This document shows, in pieces, positions 14,321-21,440 of a stretch of DNA of 21,440 nt. Where the stretch lies: positions 1 to 21,440 of the IMG/VR virus record IMGVR_UViG_3300045996_003115; one strand, 5' to 3'. The notes under the pieces were generated by a model, which worked only from the letters and a program-made list of their open reading frames with translations, did not search any database and had not been told where the DNA came from. The translations under genes and the position numbers were made by a program. The number at the start of each line of letters is the position of its first letter. The stretch's first letter is position 1. The DNA comes from a virus.

Positions 14321-16240
14321 GTGGCGACTCTGGCCGATCTGCTCATCAAAATCGGGATCGATCCGAAGGGCGTCGAGCAGGGTGGTTCTCAGATTGAGAG
14401 CTCGCTCTCGAAGACGTGGTCGAAGGTAGGCGCAGCAGCGGCCGTGGGGGGTGCGGCCGTCGGTGCGGCGCTTATGGCAGGCGTTCAGCAGGTCATCGAG
14501 TCCAGTAAGCCGGCGGCGTTGCTTGAAGCGCAGCTCGGCGCCGGGACCCCTCTCGCGGCCGAGGCGGGCAAGGCGGCCGGCGACGTCTACACCCGCGGTT
14601 TCGTCGGCACCATGGAAGAGGCCACCGACGCCGTGCGCGCGGCCGTGCAGAACGCTCTCGTGCCGCCGAATGCGAGCTCTACCGAGATCGATAAGGTGGC
14701 GTCCCGGATCGCGACGCTGGGCGGCACCATGCAAGAGGAGGCGGGTGCGGTCTCCCGGTCCGTCTCGCAGATGATTCGCACCGGCATGGTCGATTCCGCA
14801 CAGGAAGGTTTCGACCTGCTGCAACGCGGTGTCGAAATGGGCGTCAACAAGTCCGAAGATCTGCTCGATACGTTCAACGAATATGGCACGCAGTTCCGTA
14901 AGCTCGGTCTCGAAGGCCCGGAAGCGATGGGCATGCTTTCGCAGGCCATTCAAGCAGGCGCGAGGGACTCCGATATCGCGGCCGATGCGCTGAAAGAATT
15001 CTCGATCCGGGCGATCGATGGATCGGAGGCCACTGCCGAGGCATTCAAGTTGCTCGGGCTCGACGCTGAGAAAATGGCGGCGCAGATCGCCAAGGGCGGG
15101 CCGGACGCCGCGGCCGGCTTGCAGACGGTCACCGACAAGCTGCGCGCGATGGAGGATCCGGTTAAGCGTGAGGCGGCGGCCGTCGGACTGTTCGGCACGC
15201 AGGCCGAGGACCTCGGTGACGCGCTCCTCGCCATCGACCCGTCGAAGGCGACGCAGGGGCTCGGCAACCTTGCCGGCTCGGCGGACCGGGCCGGGCAGGC
15301 GCTCGAACAGTCCGCGGGTGCCAAACTGGAATCGTTCAAGCGGCAGGCGCAAGCCGCGCTCGTCGAGCAGCTCGCGAAGGCCATCCCGTACATCGAGGCC
15401 ACCTTCGGATGGCTCTCGCGCAACTCCTCGTGGGTCGTTCCGTTGGCCACTGCGCTCGGCATTCTCGCCGCGGCGATTGCCATCGTCGTGATCGCGCAGA
15501 AGGCGTGGAACGCCGCGCTACTACTCTCGCCAACGACGTGGATCGTGATAGCGATTCTCGCGGTCGTTGCGGCGCTCGTGTATTTGGCGACCAAGACTCG
15601 GTTTTTCCAGACCATCTGGGAAAGCGTGTGGGGCTTCCTGAAAAGGGTCGGAGCGTGGTTCGCGGGGCCGTTCGCTCAATTCTTCGTCAATCTCGGAAAC
15701 AGGATTAAGAATACTTTCGCGTCGGTCAAGAACGACATTACCGCCAAGATCAACCTGATTAAGGCAGTGTTCACCGTTCTGAAGAATCACGTCGTGTCGA
15801 TGTGGAATAAGGTGCTCGATAAGGGCGCCAACGTCGTTACGTGGTTCCGGAACCTGCCCGGGCGCATCCGCGGCGCACTGTCGAATCTTTTCTCGCCGCT
15901 CTGGACGTCCTTCCGCCGCGGTGTGAACGCGATCATCGGTGGGTGGAACAGGCTCTCGTTCACGATCGGCGGCGGCAACTTCATGGGCGTCTCGATCCCG
16001 AGCGTCACCGTGAGCACACCCGACATCCCGTATCTGGCAAAGGGAGGCATCGTCACCCGACCGACGCTGGCGATGGTCGGCGAAGGTGGCGAGAGCGAAG
16101 CCGTCGTGCCGCTCTCGCGCCTGCCCGAGCTGGCCGGCCGTGGCGATCGGCCGATCATCGTCGAGATCGTTCCGGGCGGTGAGCCGGAATTCCGGAAGTG
16201 GATCAAAAAGAGCATTCGGGTTAAGGGGGCACTCGGGTGA
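14321..16240 (+). CDS. Tape measure protein
   Basis: 639 residues from GTG 14321, with GGGAGGG at 14306-14312 eight bases upstream. It is Ala-rich and helical: N-terminal helices (LIKIGIDPKGVEQGGSQIESSLSKTW), a TP901-type tape measure core (about 95-345, GTQAEDLGDALLAID near 292-306) and two membrane-type helices at 371-392 and 406-424. A basic region follows, then the conserved C-terminal AKGGIVTRPTLAMVGEGGESEAVVPLSRL. Tape measures fill the tail tube and set its length; about 1.5 angstrom per residue would give a tail near 95 nm. Codons around 15600-15800 are visibly more A+T-rich than the neighbours. It ends in a GTGA overlap. Confidence 0.92.
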   Translation: MATLADLLIKIGIDPKGVEQGGSQIESSLSKTWSKVGAAAAVGGAAVGAALMAGVQQVIESSKPAALLEAQLGAGTPLAAEAGKAAGDVYTRGFVGTMEEATDAVRAAVQNALVPPNASSTEIDKVASRIATLGGTMQEEAGAVSRSVSQMIRTGMVDSAQEGFDLLQRGVEMGVNKSEDLLDTFNEYGTQFRKLGLEGPEAMGMLSQAIQAGARDSDIAADALKEFSIRAIDGSEATAEAFKLLGLDAEKMAAQIAKGGPDAAAGLQTVTDKLRAMEDPVKREAAAVGLFGTQAEDLGDALLAIDPSKATQGLGNLAGSADRAGQALEQSAGAKLESFKRQAQAALVEQLAKAIPYIEATFGWLSRNSSWVVPLATALGILAAAIAIVVIAQKAWNAALLLSPTTWIVIAILAVVAALVYLATKTRFFQTIWESVWGFLKRVGAWFAGPFAQFFVNLGNRIKNTFASVKNDITAKINLIKAVFTVLKNHVVSMWNKVLDKGANVVTWFRNLPGRIRGALSNLFSPLWTSFRRGVNAIIGGWNRLSFTIGGGNFMGVSIPSVTVSTPDIPYLAKGGIVTRPTLAMVGEGGESEAVVPLSRLPELAGRGDRPIIVEIVPGGEPEFRKWIKKSIRVKGALG

Positions 16241-18918
16241 CGGCGCCGTTCGATTTCCGGGTCGACATCGCGCCCGACGCGGACCCGGACGGCGACCCGG
16301 CCGATTGGGAATGGCTCGACGTTTCGAGCTACCGGCGGCAGAAGCAGCCGATCGAGCTCAATCAGGGTCGCGACGACGAGGCCGATCACGTCGAGGCCGC
16401 GGACTCGTCGGCCGTCTTCGACCTGCGTGACGGGTACCTGTCGCCGCGTAACCCGATGTCCGAGCTCTACGAGCGGATCGGCCCGAACACTCCGATTCGC
16501 TACCGGCTGAAGATCTTCGATGACGACTTCGAGCGCACGGTTGCGAGCGGGCTCGGCACGTCCTCCAGCGGCCACACCTGGACGACGCAGAGCGGCTACT
16601 CGGTTTCCTCGGGCGCTGGCCGGGTCGCCTTCGGCGCGCCCAACTTCGCCACCGAGGCCTACGCGAACGGCGCCGGATCACTCGATATCGATTTCGTGTA
16701 CTCCGCCACGATGGCTGTGCTCACGACCGGCGGGCCGTGGATCTCCGCAGCGCTCGTGCGGCGAATCGATTCGTCCAACTACTACCGACTGCACACGGAA
16801 TTCAAGCCGGCCGGCGAGCTGTACATGAAGTGGGTCAAGCGCGAGGCGGGCAGCTCGTCGGACTTCGGCTCAGGTGTCACGCTCGCCGCCACCTACGCGC
16901 CCGGAACGAAGGTGTGGACCCGCGTACAGGCCGTCGGCGACCGCCTGCGCGCTCGGCTGTGGACCGGCACGGCCGGCGACGAGCCGGCCAGCGGGTGGGA
17001 TCTCGACGTCGATGGCGCGACGCAGATCGAAGGCACGGGCTTCGGCTTCTATCAGTGGCGATTCAGCACGAACACGAACGTCGGCGCTCTCGGCATCGCC
17101 TTCGACGACGTCAGCGTGCATGCGCTGCTCTGGCAGGGCAACGTGCCCGAGTGGCCTCCCCGATGGGACAAGTCCGGCAGGGACGCCAGGGTGCCGATCG
17201 CCGCAGCCGGACCGCTGCGCCGGATCGGGCAGGGTGACGAGCCGATCAGGAGCCCCCTCGCTCGGCAGCTTCCCCGGTACAACCCTCGTGGGTACTGGCC
17301 GCTCGAAGACGGCAGCGACGCCACGGCGGCCGGCTCGGGCGTCTCGGGCGGCCGCTCGGCGCGCGTTGTCGATGTGACCTTCGGCGATGACGACTGCCCG
17401 CCCGGCGCCAGCTCGTCAATGAAGATCAACTCGACCGGATCGCTTGTTGCCGGGTATGCGACCGGCTCAACCGGTAACAGTTGGTCCGCTCTCGCTTTCG
17501 TCAAGTTGAACGCGCTGCCCGGCACCGAAAGCACGATCTTCGAGTGGTTCACGACCGGCGGCACTCTGCGAAGGTGGCAGGTGCGCGCCGACGGCGCCTC
17601 CTTCCACATGCGTGTTTTCAACGCTGACGGCACGCAGATTCACGCGCAGAACGCGGCCTTTATCGACGTCCCGACGCAGTGGACCGCCGTGCAGCTCGAA
17701 ACGCTGCAAGTCGGCGGAAACGTGCAATGGGCGCTGATCTGGAACCGTGTCGGCAGCGAGACTTTCTGGGCTATGAGCAGCACGATCAACACGCACACGG
17801 CCGGATCGCTCAACCGTTTCGCGATTCCCGGATCGGCCGCGCTGGTCGACGCTCGGTACAGCCACATCTACGCGGGCACCGAAGAATTGCCATTCGTCGA
17901 TGCCGACTTCCTCGCCGTCTCGTCCGGCTACGCGGGTGAGGCGGCGAGTGCCCGGATTGCGCGCTTGTGCGCGGAGGAAGGTCACCGGATCGCGATCACG
18001 CCGGGCGAATCCGAGGCGCTCGGCCGGCAGCGCGCGGCGAAGTTTCTCGACCTGCTGCGCGAATGCGCCGAGGCCGATCTCGGCATCCTGTACGAGCGCG
18101 ACGGGTCGCTCGGCTACATCCCCCGGAGCGCCCGGTACAACGGCACCGTTGCCATGACGCTCGATTGGACCGGGGGCGACCTGGCAGAGGCGCCCGAGCC
18201 GACCGACGATGATCAGCGCTTCCGCAGCAGGTGGACCGTCAAGCGCACCGACGGCAGTGAGGCCACGTACGAAGTCAGCGATCGCCGTGGGCGCGTCCCG
18301 GACTCGGCGGAGATCAACATCGCGGAAGATCGCCGACTCGGGTGGCACGCGATGTGGCGGACCGCGCTCACTACGATTGACGAGCTGCGATGGCCGGTCA
18401 TCACGATTGATCTGCTCGCACATCCGGAGCTTATTCCGGGATTTCTCGGCATTCGGATCGGTTCGCGAATACAGGTGACCAACCCGAAAGATCAGCTCCC
18501 GGGAATCTCGATCGATCTCATCGTCGAGGGGATCAAGCAGTCGTTCACCCGGTACAAATGGGTCGTCGACCTGGCCTGCTCGCCGGCCTCAGTCTGGCAG
18601 GTCGGGACGTGGGGGACGTCACGATATTCGGCCAGCACGACGACCGTGCAGAGCACGACGGTTGCCGGCGACACGACGTTCAACATCACCAGCACATCGC
18701 GCTATCACCGCTGGTCGACGACGGCGACCGGCTACCAATGGGATCTCGCGGGTGAGCGCGTCACCGTGACGTCGGTGGGCGCCGCGGCCGGCACGGGGCC
18801 GTACGTGCAAGCCGTCACCGTTTTGCGCGCGCAGAATGGAGTGAGCAAGGACATCCCGGCGGGCACGCCGGTAAAGATGGTCAATCCGGCGCGATGGGCG
18901 CTAGCAAGGGGAGAGTGA
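16237..18918 (+). CDS. Fused minor tail protein (distal tail + tail hub) with two lectin-like inserts
   Basis: 893 residues from GTG 16237 (RBS AAGGGGG at 16223-16229). Residues 1-94 look like the start of a distal-tail protein (DVSSYRRQKQPIELNQGRDDE, PNTPIRYRLKIF). Residues 95-296 are a jelly-roll domain opening DDFERTVASGLG.SSSGHTW and ending IAFDDVSVHALL. A return to the tail scaffold (LWQGNVPEWPPRWDKSGRD, 298-316) is followed by a second LamG-like jelly roll (about 350-552, GYWPLEDGSDA...SHIYAGTEELPF). Residues 553-893 are the hub-like C-terminal part (FLDLLRECAEADLGILYERDGSLGYIPR). I infer that the inserts bind host glycans. It is the adsorption-tip candidate. Confidence 0.8.
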   Translation: MTAPFDFRVDIAPDADPDGDPADWEWLDVSSYRRQKQPIELNQGRDDEADHVEAADSSAVFDLRDGYLSPRNPMSELYERIGPNTPIRYRLKIFDDDFERTVASGLGTSSSGHTWTTQSGYSVSSGAGRVAFGAPNFATEAYANGAGSLDIDFVYSATMAVLTTGGPWISAALVRRIDSSNYYRLHTEFKPAGELYMKWVKREAGSSSDFGSGVTLAATYAPGTKVWTRVQAVGDRLRARLWTGTAGDEPASGWDLDVDGATQIEGTGFGFYQWRFSTNTNVGALGIAFDDVSVHALLWQGNVPEWPPRWDKSGRDARVPIAAAGPLRRIGQGDEPIRSPLARQLPRYNPRGYWPLEDGSDATAAGSGVSGGRSARVVDVTFGDDDCPPGASSSMKINSTGSLVAGYATGSTGNSWSALAFVKLNALPGTESTIFEWFTTGGTLRRWQVRADGASFHMRVFNADGTQIHAQNAAFIDVPTQWTAVQLETLQVGGNVQWALIWNRVGSETFWAMSSTINTHTAGSLNRFAIPGSAALVDARYSHIYAGTEELPFVDADFLAVSSGYAGEAASARIARLCAEEGHRIAITPGESEALGRQRAAKFLDLLRECAEADLGILYERDGSLGYIPRSARYNGTVAMTLDWTGGDLAEAPEPTDDDQRFRSRWTVKRTDGSEATYEVSDRRGRVPDSAEINIAEDRRLGWHAMWRTALTTIDELRWPVITIDLLAHPELIPGFLGIRIGSRIQVTNPKDQLPGISIDLIVEGIKQSFTRYKWVVDLACSPASVWQVGTWGTSRYSASTTTVQSTTVAGDTTFNITSTSRYHRWSTTATGYQWDLAGERVTVTSVGAAAGTGPYVQAVTVLRAQNGVSKDIPAGTPVKMVNPARWALARGE

Positions 18919-18921
18919 CCG

Positions 18922-19608
18922 ATGGTAGGCGTACCCGGCGAGCCGGTAGACCCGGAGGATTTCGCGAATCCGATCTTCGAGACGATCGAGCTCGATCCGC
19001 CCGAGAGCGCTACGGCTCTCGCCGTTCAGTTCAATCATGCGTATTCGTTCTATGTCGATAACGCTGGCTCGGGCGGGAACAACACCCGTTTCTGGCTCGA
19101 AGGTCCGGACGGCGGCGAAGCTGTCATCGGTCCACGAGCGTCCGGCTCGCAATTCGGCAGCATTCGTCTTCGCACCTCAGCGACGACCGCCAGTGCCGCA
19201 ACCTGCAATATCGATACCAGCGGCGTTATCCGACGGAGCACTTCGTCGCGGAAGTACAAAACCGACATCCAGCCGCACGACATCGATCTCGACGCACTGC
19301 GTTCGCTTCCGGTCGTGACGTTCCTCTCGCTGCCCGAGATCGCCGAGCAGCAGCGTTGGCGGGCCGCGGTCGAGGCCGGCGACGAGGCGATGATCGGTGT
19401 TCCCGAGCCACGACCGCGCCGGTACGTCGGCATGATCGCCGAGGACATGCACGACGCTGGGCTGCACGAGTTCGTCGCGTATCACGACGAGACCGGCGAG
19501 CCGGACGGCATCATGTACGACCGCATCGTGCTCGGCGCACTCCAGATGATCACGAAGCTCGAAGAGCGCGTGCAGCAGCTCGAAGCGCAGCTCGCCGAGA
19601 AAGGGTAG
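18922..19608 (+). CDS. Short tail fiber with C-terminal S74 self-cleaving chaperone domain
   Basis: 228 residues from ATG 18922, with AAGGGGAGAG at 18906-18915. Residues 1-105 form a short beta-rich fiber shaft. The conserved S74 (intramolecular chaperone auto-processing) domain begins at 106: STSSRKYKTDI, with Ser108 and Lys113 in the S-x4-K spacing of the Ser/Lys dyad known from MYRF and phage endosialidases. RRYVGMIAEDM (166-176) and IMYDRIVLGALQMI (197-210) are the other two S74 signatures. A trimeric coiled coil closes the protein (LEERVQQLEAQL). After trimer folding the chaperone would be cut off at about residue 108. It lies immediately downstream of the tip protein. Confidence 0.85.
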   Translation: MVGVPGEPVDPEDFANPIFETIELDPPESATALAVQFNHAYSFYVDNAGSGGNNTRFWLEGPDGGEAVIGPRASGSQFGSIRLRTSATTASAATCNIDTSGVIRRSTSSRKYKTDIQPHDIDLDALRSLPVVTFLSLPEIAEQQRWRAAVEAGDEAMIGVPEPRPRRYVGMIAEDMHDAGLHEFVAYHDETGEPDGIMYDRIVLGALQMITKLEERVQQLEAQLAEKG

Positions 19609-19616
19609 GGGAACCC

Positions 19617-20306
19617 ATGGCACGTAGACCGTGGCACGTGAACGAAGGCCTCAGCGTTCTGATCGACCAGTGGAAGAAGGAGCATCCCGGCGCCGTCGTC
19701 TACACGATCGCCGACAGCGAGCACTCGACCGACCCGGACGTGTCGCAGCACGCGCCCGAGGCGTCCGGCGAGGTCGACGCCGGGGACTTCATGCCCGGCA
19801 AGGGTGGCGTCACGATGGCCGAGCTCCGTGAGCTCCGTGACGACCTGCGCGACGCTCGCGACCCGCGGCTGCTGTACCTGATCATCGACAACCAGATCGT
19901 TTCTTCGCGGCCGGTCGCCGGATACCCGGCATGGGCGATCCGCCCCTACCGCGGAAAGAAGCACAGCCATCTCCACGTGTCACTGAACGATCTGGTCAAC
20001 AACGAAAAGCCGTGGGACATCGACGGGAAGGATGGCGACGTGGCACGCGAGTACACGATGAAGCCGATCAATGGTGAGATGCCCGAGCTCCGGCTCGGCG
20101 ACGAAGACGTGCCCGGCGAGACCGCCTACATCTGGCGCGCGCAGCGCCTTCTGGGCGTCGAGGACGACGGCGCGTACGGCCGAGTGACGGCCGCCGCACT
20201 GGCCAAGCGGATGGCCGCGCAGAAGGCGTACAAGCCGAGCAGCCCCGGCGGGACACGGCTGCAAGAGCCCGAGTGGCGCGTGCTGTTCGCGTTGTGGGGG
20301 AAGTAG
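19617..20306 (+). CDS. Endolysin: M15-type peptidase plus peptidoglycan-binding domain
   Basis: 229 residues from ATG 19617; AGGGGAA (19607-19613) serves as RBS with short spacing. Residues 1-125 resemble the M15-type (VanY/L,D-Ala endopeptidase) enzymes of actinophages: H36 and SQHAP (His45), EVDAGDF (Asp54/Asp57), then HSHLHVS (His116, His118, His120). The pattern of His, Asp and a late His fits a zinc site, with WAIRPYRG before it. Residues about 158-205 (LRLGDEDVPGETAYIWRAQRLLGV...GRVTAAALAKRM) form a PG-binding_1 domain. It would cleave peptide stems of host peptidoglycan from the cytoplasmic side after holin action. A tandem 9-bp repeat (gagctccgt, 19821-19838) encodes ELRELR. No signal peptide. 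Confidence 0.82.
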   Translation: MARRPWHVNEGLSVLIDQWKKEHPGAVVYTIADSEHSTDPDVSQHAPEASGEVDAGDFMPGKGGVTMAELRELRDDLRDARDPRLLYLIIDNQIVSSRPVAGYPAWAIRPYRGKKHSHLHVSLNDLVNNEKPWDIDGKDGDVAREYTMKPINGEMPELRLGDEDVPGETAYIWRAQRLLGVEDDGAYGRVTAAALAKRMAAQKAYKPSSPGGTRLQEPEWRVLFALWGK

Positions 20307-20424
20307 TTCCGGCCTGACGGTCGGGTGCCAACCCGATACGTGAACCTTTATGTTTGCTTAGCGCGCCGTCGTCACGCTCCGTTGATCGTCGGCGCGCTCG
20401 GCATACGTAGGGAAGGTGGCCGGA
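20307..20424 (+). promoter_or_regulatory. 118-bp intergenic region with two inverted repeats
   Basis: The largest gene-free stretch in the window, and locally A+T-rich. It holds a short hairpin (tcgggt-gcca-acccga, 20321-20336), a TATGTT at 20349-20354 that could be a -10 element without a convincing -35, and a perfect 9-bp inverted repeat (20360-20368 with 20390-20398, 21-base loop). A good RBS, GGGAAGG, lies at 20410-20416. This could hold a terminator for the tail operon, a promoter or an operator for the membrane lysis genes; the sequence alone does not decide. Confidence 0.45.
20360..20398 (+). repeat. Perfect 9-bp inverted repeat upstream of holin-like genes
   Basis: Arms agcgcgccg (20360-20368) and cggcgcgct (20390-20398) are exact reverse complements, with a 21-base loop. 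It could form a stem-loop or an operator. No T-run follows. Confidence 0.6.
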
Positions 20425-20664
20425 ATGCCAACATGGGCGCGTGTATTCGTGCTGCTCACGGGCATGATCGCATGGATCGCGATCGTGGCTGTGAGTCTGT
20501 TCTTGCAGCAGATACCGAGCGCAGTCGTCGTCGGCTTTCCGGCCGCGTTGTGGATAGCCCTGGCCGGCACGTCTAGCATCGGCCGCGGGCGGGCAGAACA
20601 GACCGACGAAGAGCCGGCCGCCGTTACGTCGGCGGCGACCGACCAGGAAGGCGATCTGGCATGA
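20425..20664 (+). CDS. Small two-helix membrane protein, holin candidate
   Basis: 79 residues from ATG 20425, with GGGAAGG at 20410-20416 eight bases upstream. GTG 20416 is in frame but overlaps the RBS, so it is rejected. Two hydrophobic helices are visible, about 5-27 (ARVFVLLTGMIAWIAIVAVSLFL) and 31-48. A polar, acidic, Ala/Thr-rich tail follows. The size and two-helix layout right after the endolysin suit a holin or antiholin. A more typical holin lies at the end of this cluster, so this one might be an accessory lysis or superinfection protein. No family is recognised. Confidence 0.65.
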   Translation: MPTWARVFVLLTGMIAWIAIVAVSLFLQQIPSAVVVGFPAALWIALAGTSSIGRGRAEQTDEEPAAVTSAATDQEGDLA

Positions 20665-20810
20665 TCGATCCGACGTACACAGCAGACGCGCTCGCGTGGC
20701 TACTCGCATGGGGTGCACTTGGCGTCGCCGGCCGAGTGCTGGTGACCCGCGCAGACCGTCGGCGTGCCAACCGCAGTGAGCCGGCGGGCCGGGTGACCAA
20801 TGTTCGGTGA
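20661..20810 (+). CDS. 49-residue single-helix membrane peptide
   Basis: ATG 20661 overlaps the previous TGA (ATGA) and the frame runs to TGA 20808-20810. The peptide has a hydrophobic helix at about 10-27 (ALAWLLAWGALGVAGRVLV) and a strongly basic tail (TRADRRRANR), a typical N-out, C-in membrane peptide. It overlaps the next gene by eleven bases. The 4-base overlap with its neighbour and the coding-like composition support it; it is short and could be accidental. It might modulate holin timing. Confidence 0.5.
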   Translation: MIDPTYTADALAWLLAWGALGVAGRVLVTRADRRRANRSEPAGRVTNVR

Positions 20811-21147
20811 CCACCCGCCGCAGTGGCTCACGTGGGCGAACACGTCAGGCGCCCGTGCCGTGACGACGATCATCGCCTTCGTCGCGCTCGTGCTGTCCGG
20901 CTTCCTGGCGGTCCGGCAGCAGTCGTACATCAACTGCGTCGCCGAGCAGCAGCAGCGCGACGCGGAGCGCACCCGGGCGATCTCCGCGGCGACCGACGTC
21001 GAACGGGAAGCTGACCGGGCGCTGCTCGCCGGTCCCACCCCCGGTGGGCCGGACGCCGCCCGACTGCGTGCCGCCGCCGCAGCGGCTCGGGCGATCACCG
21101 ATCGGGTCCGGCAGCAGAACCCGGCACCGCCGATGCATCGCTGCTGA
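20800..21147 (+). CDS. Membrane-anchored helical lysis protein, spanin-like candidate
   Basis: 115 residues from ATG 20800. One transmembrane helix at about 19-38 (RAVTTIIAFVALVLSGFLAV) is followed by a long, highly charged, Ala/Arg/Gln-rich helix (EQQQRDAERTRAISAATDVEREADRALL) with a Cys near residue 46 and a Pro-rich end. A single N-terminal anchor with an external coiled coil is the layout of i-spanin-like or Rz-like proteins and of small accessory lysis proteins in actinophages. The host is likely Gram-positive, where classical spanins are not needed, so the function is unsettled. The RBS is not obvious; coupling to the previous gene is likely. Confidence 0.65.
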   Translation: MFGDHPPQWLTWANTSGARAVTTIIAFVALVLSGFLAVRQQSYINCVAEQQQRDAERTRAISAATDVEREADRALLAGPTPGGPDAARLRAAAAAARAITDRVRQQNPAPPMHRC

Positions 21148-21166
21148 TCGACGTATTCTCGGGGTC

Positions 21167-21409
21167 ATGAAGCGAACTTACGGCCGCAACTTCTGGCGGC
21201 AGACTGCGGAGCGCGCAGCGAAGACGGCCGCGCAAGGTGTCGGCCTGCTGTTCGTCGGCGACGGTTTCAATGTGCTCGACGTCGACAACTGGAAGCCCAT
21301 CGTCGGCGCGGCCGTGACCGGCTTCGTGCTCTCGGTCGTGACGTCGATCGCGACCGCGCCCGTCGGCGAGCCGGATGACCCGTCGGCGATCCACACGACG
21401 AACCCGTAA
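21167..21409 (+). CDS. Holin, phage r1t-like family
   Basis: 80 residues from ATG 21167. The sequence is the typical r1t-type holin: FWRQTAERAAKTAAQGVGLLFVGDG (amphipathic/hydrophobic helix, about 9-32), a short polar turn with LDVDNWKPIVGAA, then VTGFVLSVVTSIATAPVG (second helix, about 48-63) and a polar tail ending PSAIHTTNP. This arrangement is common in actinophage holins, which form membrane lesions that release or activate the endolysin. It lies 19 bases after the preceding gene. Longer upstream starts in the same frame overlap that gene and are rejected. The last 31 bases of the window hold no resolvable gene. Confidence 0.82.
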   Translation: MKRTYGRNFWRQTAERAAKTAAQGVGLLFVGDGFNVLDVDNWKPIVGAAVTGFVLSVVTSIATAPVGEPDDPSAIHTTNP

Positions 21410-21440
21410 CGGCAGCGAGCCCGCGGCCGGCATGGTCGGC

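Noticed and set aside
13847-15352. Reverse-strand open frame opposite the chaperone and tape measure genes
   Set aside because: Shadow; the + strand has a well-supported frameshift and tape measure.
20382-20409. Possible -35/-10 promoter (TTGATC with TACGTA)
   Set aside because: The -10 match is poor and the -35 lies inside the inverted repeat loop; not enough to call a promoter.
21410-21440. Possible start of a next gene at ATG 21432
   Set aside because: Only nine bases remain in the window, so it cannot be assessed.

Overview
This window is the late, virion-building half of a siphovirus (phage or prophage) of a high-G+C actinobacterium. The sequence is about two-thirds G+C by eye. All supported genes lie on the + strand, are tightly packed, and mostly overlap by 1-4 bases (ATGA, GTGA, TGATG). 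GTG starts and purine-rich Shine-Dalgarno sites are frequent. The families present (VG15/MuF-like head protein, P22-coat-like capsid protein, Lsr2-type DNA-binding domain, M15-type endolysin, r1t-type holin) point to an actinophage, but the host genus cannot be fixed. No integrase, repressor, att site, tRNA or host gene is seen, so a virulent phage and a prophage cannot be told apart.

Layout. (1) 3-3324, packaging: small terminase subunit (its start lies outside the window), five small unknown ORFs, then the large terminase subunit. (2) 3325-9711, head: portal, MuF-like protein, scaffold, major capsid protein, a strong hairpin, a small fiber/decoration-like protein, a DUF4082 protein with four exact 20-residue repeats, a head-tail connector carrying an extra N-terminal beta domain, and a stopper/adaptor. 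(3) 9708-11736, a three-gene sugar-modification cassette: GT-A glycosyltransferase, FkbM-type methyltransferase, second glycosyltransferase-like protein. It is translationally coupled into the head-tail operon. (4) 11733-12287, a protein ending in an Lsr2-like DNA-binding domain after a coiled coil. (5) 12277-19608, tail: HK97 gp10-like protein, tail terminator, major tail protein, tail-assembly chaperones joined by a -1 frameshift at AAATTTC, short tape measure, a large fused minor tail protein with two lectin-like inserts, and a short fiber with an S74 self-cleaving chaperone domain. (6) 19617-21409, lysis: M15-type endolysin with a peptidoglycan-binding domain, then four small membrane proteins, the last an r1t-like holin.

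How the genes work together. Terminase and portal load DNA into a scaffolded procapsid; connector and stopper close the head; chaperones assemble the tail tube around the tape measure; the tip proteins bind the cell; the lysis genes release progeny. The most distinctive part is the sugar cassette set among structural genes. With the DUF4082 repeat protein and the lectin-like inserts, it suggests a virion whose surface is glycan-decorated and glycan-binding. That is inference, not something the sequence proves.
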